From positions 4,157 through 43,517 of the forward strand of contig CADEFF010000014.1 in NCBI GenBank assembly GCA_902826565.1: DNA of 39,361 nucleotides, read 5' to 3'. The stretch is from an uncultured Rhodospirillaceae bacterium. GTDB lineage: Bacteria; Pseudomonadota; Alphaproteobacteria; Dongiales; Dongiaceae. The notes below the pieces were generated by a model that was given only the letters and a program-made list of their open reading frames with translations, did no database searches and was not told the DNA's origin. This document shows positions 31,863-39,361 of the stretch, piece after piece. A program made the translations under genes and the position numbers. Positions within the stretch are counted from its first letter, which is position 1; every line of letters begins with the position of its first letter.

Positions 31863-33650
31863 CTAGAGTCGTTCTTCGGGAACGGCAAGCACGCTCGCGG
31901 CACCGCTCGTCGCCGCCGCGGCCAGTCCGGCAGCCTGCGGCATGATATTCTCCGCATAGAAGAGCGCGGTGGCGGTTCTCGCTTCGAGGAATCCCGGATC
32001 CCCGTCCTTCCGCGCAAGCGCCCGGCCCGCCGCCATCGCTTCGCGACCGAGCAGCCATCCCCCGATGACCGTGCCGGCGAGTTGCAGATAGGGCGCGGCG
32101 CCCGCAAAGGCCAGGGCCGGCGTGTTGGCATTGACCGCCAGCAAGGCGCTGCTGGCCTTCCGGAGATGGTCGAGCCCGCTTCGCAAGCGGTGTGCGATCG
32201 GTTCGCCCGCCTTGTCCTGTGCGAGCTCGGCGCAGGTCGCCTCGATGCGTGCGGAGAGGTCGCGCATCGTCACGCCACGATCGCGGATGAGCTTGCGGGC
32301 GACGAGGTCCATGGCCTGGATGCCGTTGGTGCCTTCATAGATCGGGGCGATGCGGGAATCGCGCAGATGCTGGGCGGCGCCGGTCGATTCGATGAAACCC
32401 ACCCCGCCATGAACCTGGATGCCGAGCGACGCGACCTCGACCCCGCGATCGGTGCACCATGCCTTCGCGATCGGCGTCATCAGCTCGGCGAGCGACTGCT
32501 CGCTCTTCCGCCGTTCCGGATCGGGGTCGTGCTTCGCGCGATCGAGCGTGGCGGCGGTGAAATAGATGATTCCTCGCATTGCCGCGACGGTCGCGCGCAT
32601 CGTCATCAGCATGCGCCGCACGTCCGGATGACGGATGATCGGAACCGGGCCGCCGTCGCGCGCGGCGACGTCGCGACCCTGGATGCGCGCGCGCGCATAG
32701 TCGCGCGCCTGCTGCAACGCGCGCTCGCCGATGGCGAGACCCTCGATCCCGACCGCGAGCCGTGCGTTGTTCATCATGGTGAACATGTATTCCATGCCGC
32801 GGCGCTCCTCGCCGACGAGATAGCCGATGGCGCCTTCCTTCTCGCCATAGGCCATGACGCAGGTGGGTGTCGCACGGATGCCGAGCTTGTGCTCGAGCGA
32901 CAGGCAGCGCAGGTCGTTGCGTGCGCCCGGCGACCCGTCCGGCTGCACCAGGAATTTCGGCACGATAAAGAGCGAGATGCCCTTGGTTCCCTCAGGAGAG
33001 CCCGGTGTCCGCGCCAGCACGAGATGAATGATGTTCTCGGTGAAATCCTGCTCGCCATAGGTGATGAAGATCTTCTGCCCGGTGATGCGGTAGTGATCGC
33101 CGGCGGGCTGCGCCTTCGTGCGGAGGGCGCCGACATCCGATCCGGCCTGCGGCTCGGTCAGGTTCATCGTGCCGCTCCAGGCGCCCGAAATGAGCTTCGG
33201 CAGATAGGTCGCCTGCTGCTCGGGACTGCCGTGGATCTGCAAGGCCTCGACCGCGCCCTGGGTCAGCAAGCCGCAAAGGGAGAAGGAGAGGTTGGCGGCA
33301 GCCCAGAGCTCCTGTGTCGCCGTCGCGAGCGCCCAGGGCAGGCCCTGGCCGCCCCAGGCGGGATCGAAGGGGAGGCTGGTCCATCCGCCGGCCGCAAACT
33401 GGCGATGCGCGTCGCCGAACCCGACGGGCGTGTGGACGGCGCCGTTCTCGAGACGGGCGCCTTCGATGTCGCCGGAACGGTTCAGCGGCGCCAGCACCTC
33501 GCCGGCGAAGCGGCCGGCCTCCGCCAGCACCTGCTCCACCAGTTCCGGCGTCGCCTCGCCGAAGGCCGGCAGCGCGGCCAGACTCTCGATCCCGGCCACG
33601 GCATCGAGAGCGAAGCGGATATCCGCAAGCGGCGCCGCGAAATCGGGCAT
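31863..33650 (-). CDS. DmdC/AidB-branch acyl-CoA dehydrogenase
   Basis: 595 residues from ATG 33650. The long N-terminal helical part, FAD-domain motifs (MNLTEPQAGSDVGALRTKA, ITGQKIFITYGEQD), the C-terminal helical domain with the catalytic base in APIYEGTNGIQAMDL, and an extra about 130-residue C-terminal domain are those of the long acyl-CoA dehydrogenases that include 3-methylmercaptopropionyl-CoA dehydrogenase (DmdC). It would desaturate an acyl-CoA and pass electrons to ETF. DmdC activity on DMSP-derived substrate cannot be concluded, as this family is broad and no other dmd gene is nearby. The start is 14 bp from the stop of the upstream flavoprotein gene. Confidence 0.87.
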   Translation of the reverse strand: MPDFAAPLADIRFALDAVAGIESLAALPAFGEATPELVEQVLAEAGRFAGEVLAPLNRSGDIEGARLENGAVHTPVGFGDAHRQFAAGGWTSLPFDPAWGGQGLPWALATATQELWAAANLSFSLCGLLTQGAVEALQIHGSPEQQATYLPKLISGAWSGTMNLTEPQAGSDVGALRTKAQPAGDHYRITGQKIFITYGEQDFTENIIHLVLARTPGSPEGTKGISLFIVPKFLVQPDGSPGARNDLRCLSLEHKLGIRATPTCVMAYGEKEGAIGYLVGEERRGMEYMFTMMNNARLAVGIEGLAIGERALQQARDYARARIQGRDVAARDGGPVPIIRHPDVRRMLMTMRATVAAMRGIIYFTAATLDRAKHDPDPERRKSEQSLAELMTPIAKAWCTDRGVEVASLGIQVHGGVGFIESTGAAQHLRDSRIAPIYEGTNGIQAMDLVARKLIRDRGVTMRDLSARIEATCAELAQDKAGEPIAHRLRSGLDHLRKASSALLAVNANTPALAFAGAAPYLQLAGTVIGGWLLGREAMAAGRALARKDGDPGFLEARTATALFYAENIMPQAAGLAAAATSGAASVLAVPEERL

Positions 33651-33664
33651 CTCAGTCCTCTCTC

Positions 33665-35083
33665 TTAGACGACCTTACCGGGATTCATGATCCCGCGAGG
33701 ATCGAGCGCCGCCTTCAGGCTGCGCATGAGCGCAAGTTCCGTCGCGGATTTGTAGCGCGCGATCTCGCCGCGGCGAAGCTGACCGAGGCCGTGCTCCGCG
33801 CTGATCGATCCGCCGAGCGCCATGACCCGATCATGGACGAGGGTGGTGAGCGCCCGGCCGCGCTCGAGGAACGCCTCGCCGGATATTCCGACCGGCTGCA
33901 TCAGGTTGAAATGGATATTGCCGTCGCCGAGATGTCCGAACGGCACCGGGCGCACGGCCGGCATCGCGGCGATCATCTCGCGGACGGCTTCCTCGAGGAA
34001 GCGCGCGACCGTGGCGACCGGCACGGCGATATCGTGCTTGATGCTGGCGCCTTCCAGCCGCTGCCCCTCGACCACGGCTTCCCGCAGATGCCAGAGGCGC
34101 CGCGTCGCCGCTTCGCTTTCGGCGATCGTCGCATCGGCGATGAGCCCGTTGGTCAAGGCCGCTTCGAGCGCCTTCTCCAGCGCCTCGCGCAGCCCCGCAT
34201 TCGGCGCCGTCGCCGTCATCTCGATGAGGAGATACCAGGGGCTCGGCGTCCGCAGAGGATCGACCGAGCCGGGCACATGCTTGAGGGCGAGGTCGATCGC
34301 CAAACGCGGCAGCAGCTCGAAGCTCGTGACATTGTCGCCGCTCGCCGCCCGGCAGGCCGCGAGCAGTTCGAGCGCCCGCGCGGGGTCGGGGGTGGCAACG
34401 AACGCCGTCGCCTTCTCGACCGGCTTCGGGAAGAGCTTGAGCACGGCCGCGGTTACGATGCCGAGCGTCCCTTCGGCGCCGATGAAGAGCTGCTTCAGGT
34501 CGTATCCTGTATTGTCCTTGCGCAGCGCGCGCAGCCCGTTCCAAATCTCGCCCGAAGGCAGCACCACCTCCAGCCCCAGCACCAGCTCGCGCATGTTGCC
34601 GTAGCGAAGCACGGCGATGCCGCCGGCATTGGTGGAGATATTGCCGCCGATCTGACATTGCCCCTCCGCCCCGAGGCTCAGCGGAAAGAGCCGGTCGGCC
34701 GCCGCGGCCGCTTCCTGGACATGCTGGAGAATGGCGCCGGCCTCGACCGTGGCGGTGAAGTTCTCGGCGTCCACCGCCCGGATGCGATTCATGCGGGCGA
34801 GCGACAGGACGATTTCCGTGCCGGCAGCGGAGGGCGTCGCGCCGCCGACAAGGCCCGTATTGCCGCCCTGAGGGACGATGCCGATCGAATGTTCCGCACA
34901 GAGGCGGACGATCTTCGACACCTCTGCTGCATTGCGCGGGCGAAGCACCGCGATGGCCGCGCCGCGATAGAGCTTCCGCCAGTCGGTGAGATAGGGCGCC
35001 GTGGCGGCGGCGTCCTGCAGTACCCCGTCGGGCCCGAGGATCTCGGCGAAGTTCCGCTGCAGTTCCGGGGCGAGGGCGACCAT
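33665..35083 (-). CDS. FAD-linked oxidase, D-2-hydroxyglutarate/D-lactate dehydrogenase type
   Basis: 472 residues from ATG 35083 (MVALAPELQRNF); a longer frame to 35119 is less likely. An FAD-binding PCMH domain (VPQGGNTGLVGGATPS, GNISTNAGGIAVLRYGNMRELVLGLE) is followed by the C-terminal FAD-oxidase domain with the metal-binding FGHLGDGNIHFNL and SAEHGLGQLRRGEIARYKS. The family oxidises 2-hydroxy acids such as D-2-hydroxyglutarate, D-lactate or glycolate; subtype cannot be fixed by eye. It lies 45 bp after the Sua5-type gene and immediately before the acyl-CoA dehydrogenase gene, in one minus-strand run. Confidence 0.88.
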   Translation of the reverse strand: MVALAPELQRNFAEILGPDGVLQDAAATAPYLTDWRKLYRGAAIAVLRPRNAAEVSKIVRLCAEHSIGIVPQGGNTGLVGGATPSAAGTEIVLSLARMNRIRAVDAENFTATVEAGAILQHVQEAAAAADRLFPLSLGAEGQCQIGGNISTNAGGIAVLRYGNMRELVLGLEVVLPSGEIWNGLRALRKDNTGYDLKQLFIGAEGTLGIVTAAVLKLFPKPVEKATAFVATPDPARALELLAACRAASGDNVTSFELLPRLAIDLALKHVPGSVDPLRTPSPWYLLIEMTATAPNAGLREALEKALEAALTNGLIADATIAESEAATRRLWHLREAVVEGQRLEGASIKHDIAVPVATVARFLEEAVREMIAAMPAVRPVPFGHLGDGNIHFNLMQPVGISGEAFLERGRALTTLVHDRVMALGGSISAEHGLGQLRRGEIARYKSATELALMRSLKAALDPRGIMNPGKVV

Positions 35084-35128
35084 CGGCTGCGAGCTTAGCC
35101 CGCCTTGGAGGGCCGGCAACAGGGCGGC

Positions 35129-36100
35129 TCAGCGTCGCGGCGCCGCCGCGCGCCGCAGCCGATCGTTGATCGCGCGGCCGAGATCGCGCTCCGGGATCGG
35201 CATGACGGCGATCGCGCGTCGCCCGCTCACATCGGCCTGCCGCAGCATCGCGAAGAGATTGGCGGCGGCCTCCACGAGGTCGCTTCTCTCGCTGAGATTG
35301 AAGACGGCCCCCGCGGCGCGGGGTGCGTCCGGGCCGAAGGCGAGCAGGGCTTCATCCGTCGCCGCATCGGCGGCCTCGAGCCGGATCGGGAGATCGGGCG
35401 CATAGTGGCTCTCCAGCATGCCGGGTGCCGCCGGCCGTTCGCCCTGCGCCGGCGGGGCTGCAACCTCGAGGTCGTCGAGTGCGCCGGCCAGCGTCTCCTG
35501 TGCGATGGCGCCCTGCCGGAGCAGGAGGGGCTTCCGGCGGGAAAGGTCGATGATGGTGGATTCGATGCCGAGCCGGCAGGGCCCGCCGTCGAGGATCATG
35601 GCGACCCGGTCGCCGAGCTCCGCCACGACATGCGCGGCTTCGGTCGGGCTGACGCGGCCGGACCGGTTCGCGCTGGGCGCCGCCACGGGACGGCCGAGGG
35701 CCGCTAGGAGCGCTTGCGCCACCGGATGGGCCGGCACCCGCACCGCGAGGCTGTCGAGCCCCGCCGAGGCCAGCAGCGATACGCCGCAATCCGCACGTCG
35801 AGGCAGTACGAGGGTGAGCGGCCCGGGCCAGAAGCGCGCTGCCAGCCGTTCCGCGCGTTCGTCGAACTGCACCGCGGAGGCGGCGCCGGCCGCATGCGGA
35901 AAATGCGCAATCAGCGGATTGAAGCGGGGGCGGTCCTTGGCGGCGAAGATCGCCGCGACGGCCCGGTCGTTGGTGGCATCGCCGGCCAGCCCGTAGACGG
36001 TCTCGGTCGGCAGGGCGACCAGGTCGCCGGCGCGGAGCGCAGCGGAGGCGGCCTCGATCGTCGCGTCCGAGGGCTTTTCGATGCGGCCTCGCGCCGCCAT
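35129..36100 (-). CDS. L-threonylcarbamoyladenylate synthase, Sua5 type
   Basis: 323 residues from ATG 36100, which shares one base with the cysQ stop (TGATG). The YrdC domain (residues about 10-200) shows VALPTETVYGLAGDA, AAKDRPRFNPLIAHF, LRVPAHP-like AVRVPAHPVAQALL and SANRSGRVSPTEA. An extra C-terminal Sua5 domain of about 120 residues follows a MLESHYAPD linker. The enzyme makes threonylcarbamoyl-AMP from threonine, bicarbonate and ATP for t6A37 of ANN-decoding tRNAs. The C-terminal domain makes it Sua5 rather than TsaC. Translation is probably coupled to cysQ. Confidence 0.93.
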   Translation of the reverse strand: MAARGRIEKPSDATIEAASAALRAGDLVALPTETVYGLAGDATNDRAVAAIFAAKDRPRFNPLIAHFPHAAGAASAVQFDERAERLAARFWPGPLTLVLPRRADCGVSLLASAGLDSLAVRVPAHPVAQALLAALGRPVAAPSANRSGRVSPTEAAHVVAELGDRVAMILDGGPCRLGIESTIIDLSRRKPLLLRQGAIAQETLAGALDDLEVAAPPAQGERPAAPGMLESHYAPDLPIRLEAADAATDEALLAFGPDAPRAAGAVFNLSERSDLVEAAANLFAMLRQADVSGRRAIAVMPIPERDLGRAINDRLRRAAAPRR

Positions 36101-36894
36101 CAGCGCGGTCGCCCGCGCGCGACGAAATACGGATTCTCGAAGCCGGGCTTGCCATAGCGCAGCATTTCGCCGTCTAGGGTCGAGACGCTGCCCCCGGCGG
36201 CCGCCAGCACGGCATGGCCGGCGGCGGTATCCCATTCCATGGTTCGGCCGAGGCGCGGGTAGAGGTCGGCGATGCCTTCCGCGATCCGGCAGAATTTCAG
36301 CGAGCTGCCGGCGGCAAGCCGCGCGGCGACATGCTCGTCTGCGAGGAAGCTGTCCAGTGCCGCCTGATCGCCGTGGGAGCGGCTGGCGAGCACGATGGCG
36401 CCATCGGCCGGCGTCTGGCGGGCGGCGATCGGTTTCGGCGCTTCGCCGCTCTGCGCCATGGTCGCCGTACCCGGCGCGCCGCCGGCATAGGTGATGCCGA
36501 GTGCCGGCAGATGCACGACGCCGAGCCGCGGGCGGGCCGATTCGATGAGCGCGATATTGACGGTGAACTCGCCGTTGCGGCTGAGAAACTCCTTCGTTCC
36601 GTCCAGTGGATCGACCAGCCAGAACCGTGCCGTCGCAATCTCGCCGAGCGCCGGCTCGCTGCCCCCGCTCATGGCCTCCTCGGCCACCACGGGGACCCCC
36701 GGCAGCAGGGGTGCCAGGGCTTCGAGAATGACGGCTTCCGCGGCCTGGTCGGCATCGGTGACCGGCGTCGCGTCCGACTTGGTTCGCACGGCCAGGTCCG
36801 TCGCGTAATAGCGCAGGATCGCCCGGCCTGCTTCCTCCGCGATGCGGGCAAGCCTCTCGAGCAATTGGCCCTCGGCGATGGCGGTCCCGGCCAT
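36100..36894 (-). CDS. cysQ: 3'(2'),5'-bisphosphate nucleotidase CysQ
   Basis: 264 residues from ATG 36894. This inositol-monophosphatase-fold enzyme removes the 3'-phosphate of PAP, a by-product of sulfate assimilation. Metal ligands are visible in VTDADQAAEAVI, VVAEEAMS and the signature DPLDGTKEFLSRNGEFTVNIAL; a C-terminal GRTMEWDTAAGHAVL supplies the last Asp. Length is normal. It is the first gene of a four-gene minus-strand run (cysQ, Sua5, FAD oxidase, acyl-CoA dehydrogenase) and diverges from the adhesin gene. Confidence 0.94.
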   Translation of the reverse strand: MAGTAIAEGQLLERLARIAEEAGRAILRYYATDLAVRTKSDATPVTDADQAAEAVILEALAPLLPGVPVVAEEAMSGGSEPALGEIATARFWLVDPLDGTKEFLSRNGEFTVNIALIESARPRLGVVHLPALGITYAGGAPGTATMAQSGEAPKPIAARQTPADGAIVLASRSHGDQAALDSFLADEHVAARLAAGSSLKFCRIAEGIADLYPRLGRTMEWDTAAGHAVLAAAGGSVSTLDGEMLRYGKPGFENPYFVARGRPR

Positions 36895-37235
36895 CAGGGG
36901 ACGCCCGTCGGGCGAGAACCGGGCCGGCCGGCGGCCGGTTTCGGGGCGTCATCGGGCGTCATGCGGTCGATCCTGCGTGGAAGCTGAAATTTCGTGGCGG
37001 ATCATAGTGATCGACCTCATCCCGACCAAGGGAATCCTGCGCGGGGACCGATCCGGGGGCGGCGAAGAAAGAACTTCGTCTAAAATTTTCTGGATGTTTT
37101 ACAAAAATATAAATCAAATACTTTTGAAATAAATCTCCGCAATATCTTTTGCAATTTCGAGATATTAACATCGTATTCACAGTTTGGCCCATAGAATTTT
37201 CAGTAGATCGGGGTTTGTATTTAAGGGTGCCGGAA
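36895..37235. promoter_or_regulatory. AT-rich divergent intergenic region (cysQ / adhesin)
   Basis: About 340 bp without a credible gene. From about 37078 to 37222 base composition changes sharply to A/T-rich runs, unlike anything else in the window; the rest is GC-rich. It should carry the adhesin promoter and the cysQ promoter. I could not assign a single -35/-10 pair: TTGAAA (37124-37129) and TTGCAA (37149-37154) are the best -35-like boxes, without well-spaced -10 partners. Confidence 0.55.
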
Positions 37236-39361
37236 ATGACCGAACAGACTGCAGCGCAGGATGCGCATGCCGCGGCGATCGAGGCTGCCTCGAGCCATGG
37301 CGAGGATGCGTCGGTCGGCGATGTGCAGCAGGCCGCTCTGACGCCCGACACCGCGATCGAGCTGCCGCATCCCGGCGAGGTCGTCGTCTTCCATCTGCAG
37401 CCGGGACAGACCCTTGCCGTCGACGCTGCCCTGGCCGCTCTGGTGCGTGAGTGGGTCGACGGCGATCTGGTGCTTCGCGCCGCAGACGGATCGAGCGGCG
37501 ATGTCCGACTTTCCGGCTTTGCGGAGCAGGCCTTCGGCGAGCATCCGATTCAGCTCACTTTCGCCGGCGAGGCCGTCGCGATCGCACAGCTTCTCGACGA
37601 AGGGGTATCCCCCGAAGACATGATCGAGCCGGCCGCCGGCGGCGAAGGCGGCGGGAGCGCGCCCAATAGCGGCGGGAGCTTCACGCAATTCGCCGATCGG
37701 GGCATCGGCGGCGGGGCAGGTAGCCCCGCGACCCCGCTTGCTGGTACCGAGCTGGCGCTGGGCGAGGGACCCGGCGACGCTCCGGCCGCGCGGGCCTTCA
37801 TGACGTTCGGTGCCAACGACAACGACCTTGCGCCCGATCTCACCGCTTCGGCGCCGGACGTCACGGCCGCCGATGCGACGGGCAGCGAGGATCAGTCGGT
37901 TGCGCTCGACCTTTCGGCCGTTCTGACGGATCTCGACGGTTCGGAAAGCCTCATCGTCACCATCGCCGGCTTGCCCGGCGGCGCCAGCCTCAACGCCGGC
38001 ACGGACAATCTCGACGGGACCTGGAGCCTGACGGCGGACCAGCTCGCCGGCCTTGCCCTCATACCCCCGGCGAACTTCAGCGGCACCATCCCGCTCAGCA
38101 TCTCGGCGACCTCGACCGAGATCGGTAGCGGGGATACCGTAGCCACGACGGCCAGCTTCTCGGTCATCGTCGCGGCCGTGGCCGATGCGCCCTCGCTCAA
38201 TGCGGGCAATGCGGCCGGCAGCGAAGACAACGCGATCGCGCTCGATCTGTCGGCAGCGCTCGCCGACACGGACGGCTCCGAAAGCCTCGCTGTCACCATC
38301 TCCGGCCTGCCGAAGGGCGCCACACTCAGCGCGGGCACCGACAATCTCGACGGCACCTGGACACTGACGGCCGACCAGCTTTCCGGCCTTGCCCTCAATC
38401 CGCCGGCCGATTTCAGCGGGACGATCGCCCTCGATATCTCCGCCACCTCGACCGAAGCCAGCAACGCGGATGCGGCGACCACGACCGCGAGCTTCTCGGT
38501 CACCGTCGCGGCCGTGGCCGATGCGCCCTCGCTCGAGGCCGATAATGCGACCGGCAGCGAAGACAATGCGATTGCGCTCGATCTCTCGGCGGCGCTCGCC
38601 GACACGGACGGCTCGGAAAGCCTCGCTGTCACCGTCTCCGGCCTGCCGAGCGGCGCCACGCTCAGTGCGGGCACCGACAATCTCGACGGCACCTGGACAC
38701 TGACGGCCGACCAGCTTTCCGGTCTTACCCTCGATCCGCCGGCCAATTTCAGCGGCTCGATCCCGCTCTCCATCTCGGCGACATCGACCGATGCCAATGG
38801 CGACACCGCCACGACCGACACGAGCTTCTCGATCGCGGTCGCTGCGGTGGCCGATGCGCCGACGCTTCAGGCCGCCAATGTCGGCGGCATCGAGGACAAT
38901 TCGATCGCGCTCGATCTTTCCGCGGCCCTTACCGACACGGACGGATCGGAGAGCCTGGCGGTCACGATCACCGGCGTTCCGAGCAGCGCCAGCCTCAGCG
39001 CGGGCACGCATAATCCGGACGGGAGCTGGAGCCTGACCGCAGGCCAGCTCGCGGGCCTCTCGTTCACGCCGCCGGCCGATTTCAGCGGCTCGATCCAGCT
39101 CGGCGTCTCGGCGACCTCGACCGAAGCCAGCAATGGCGACCACGCGACGACCAGCACGAGCTTCTCGGTCGCGGTCGCCGCGGTGGCCGATGCGCCGACG
39201 CTTCAGGCCGCCAATATCGGCGGAACCGAGGATCATTCGATCGCGCTCGATCTTTCCGCAGCCCTTGCCGATACGGACGGATCGGAGAGCCTGGCGGTCA
39301 CGATCACCGGCGTGCCGAACGGTGCCAGCCTCAGCGCGGGCACGCATAATCCGGACGGGAG
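37236..39361 (+). CDS. Giant repetitive secreted adhesin (RTX/LapA-like), 3' end beyond the window
   Basis: Open from ATG 37236 (weak AAGGG upstream) to the last base: 708 codons and no stop. Residues 1 to about 130 form a beta-rich module (HPGEVVVFHLQPGQTL, LVREWVDGDLVLRAADG) like N-terminal modules of very large type-I-secreted proteins in alphaproteobacteria. A Gly/Ser-rich linker (about 131-190) follows, and from about residue 216 tandem repeats of 111-112 residues begin. Each holds GSEDNAIALDLSA, ADTDGSESL, GTDNLDGTWTLT and FSG-I-L-ISATSTE, a cadherin/Ig-like pattern; DTDGSE may bind calcium. No Sec signal is seen. Expected role: surface attachment or biofilm. Secretion genes are not in view, so the route is inference. 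Confidence 0.78.
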   Translation, partial: MTEQTAAQDAHAAAIEAASSHGEDASVGDVQQAALTPDTAIELPHPGEVVVFHLQPGQTLAVDAALAALVREWVDGDLVLRAADGSSGDVRLSGFAEQAFGEHPIQLTFAGEAVAIAQLLDEGVSPEDMIEPAAGGEGGGSAPNSGGSFTQFADRGIGGGAGSPATPLAGTELALGEGPGDAPAARAFMTFGANDNDLAPDLTASAPDVTAADATGSEDQSVALDLSAVLTDLDGSESLIVTIAGLPGGASLNAGTDNLDGTWSLTADQLAGLALIPPANFSGTIPLSISATSTEIGSGDTVATTASFSVIVAAVADAPSLNAGNAAGSEDNAIALDLSAALADTDGSESLAVTISGLPKGATLSAGTDNLDGTWTLTADQLSGLALNPPADFSGTIALDISATSTEASNADAATTTASFSVTVAAVADAPSLEADNATGSEDNAIALDLSAALADTDGSESLAVTVSGLPSGATLSAGTDNLDGTWTLTADQLSGLTLDPPANFSGSIPLSISATSTDANGDTATTDTSFSIAVAAVADAPTLQAANVGGIEDNSIALDLSAALTDTDGSESLAVTITGVPSSASLSAGTHNPDGSWSLTAGQLAGLSFTPPADFSGSIQLGVSATSTEASNGDHATTSTSFSVAVAAVADAPTLQAANIGGTEDHSIALDLSAALADTDGSESLAVTITGVPNGASLSAGTHNPDG
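37881..39361 (+). repeat. Tandem 333-336-bp coding repeats of the adhesin
   Basis: Taking the GSED codons as the phase mark, units begin at 37881, 38217, 38553, 38886 and 39222, giving spacings of 336, 336, 333 and 336 bp, with the fifth unit cut by the window end. Units 2 and 3 are nearly identical over long DNA stretches (for example the segment encoding GTDNLDGTWTLTADQLSGL), while units 4 and 5 resemble each other more closely and use HNPDG. Unit 1 is the most divergent. Confidence 0.92.

Noticed and set aside
37221..39347. A 708-codon open frame on the minus strand across the adhesin
   Set aside because: It is antisense to the repeats, its sequence is Arg/Gly-rich with no family motif, and its length follows from GC-rich repetitive coding DNA. 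The plus-strand frame has clear domain patterns.
37881..39361. Regular repeats that might suggest a CRISPR array
   Set aside because: The period is 333-336 bp, in frame and coding throughout, with no short repeats and unique spacers and no cas genes.

Overview
This window looks like chromosomal DNA of a GC-rich alphaproteobacterium. The strongest evidence is a housekeeping block whose gene order I recognise as typical of that class: murA, DUF2948, hisG, hisD, UPF0262, a low-molecular-weight phosphatase, infA, maf, an RNase E/G relative and yacG. DUF1491, DUF2948 and UPF0262 are families largely confined to alphaproteobacteria. The order or genus cannot be fixed by eye; a Rhodospirillales-like host is only a guess.

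Left edge (1-4544): the right end of a prophage or phage remnant. It holds a truncated virion protein, a T7 gp14-like virion protein, a tail fibre and a small coiled-coil membrane protein. A lysis cassette follows: GH108 endolysin, holin-like protein, and an overlapping inner/outer spanin pair. The phage DNA abuts the 3' end of a minus-strand tRNA-Thr(GGU), and the outer-spanin reading frame runs into that tRNA, as expected for integration at a tRNA 3' end.

Housekeeping block (4887-14155): a small basic protein, murA and DUF2948, then hisG-hisD-UPF0262-phosphatase, then infA (own promoter)-maf-rng-like-yacG. Most junctions overlap or nearly touch. tRNA-Phe with a clear sigma-70-type promoter follows, then a WaaG-like LPS glucosyltransferase and a convergent DUF1491 gene.

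Transport and catabolism block (14369-36894): an orphan HyuA-type protein on the plus strand faces a four-gene minus-strand polyamine ABC transporter (binding protein, two permeases, ATPase). Next come a Na/Pi cotransporter with a Pho-box-like site upstream, then a compact minus-strand cluster that joins a betaine-type ABC importer (binding protein, ATPase, fused double permease) to a choline-kinase-like phosphotransferase, a dimethylglycine/sarcosine dehydrogenase-like flavoprotein and a phosphonate monoester hydrolase-like enzyme. This looks like one uptake and degradation route for a methylated amine or its phosphoester; the substrate is not provable from sequence. A second minus-strand run holds cysQ, a Sua5-type threonylcarbamoyl-AMP synthase, a D-2-hydroxyglutarate/lactate dehydrogenase-like flavoprotein and a DmdC-like acyl-CoA dehydrogenase.

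Right edge (36895-39361): a strikingly AT-rich intergenic stretch precedes the start of a giant repetitive secreted adhesin, read for about 708 codons with 111-112-residue repeats and still open at the window end.
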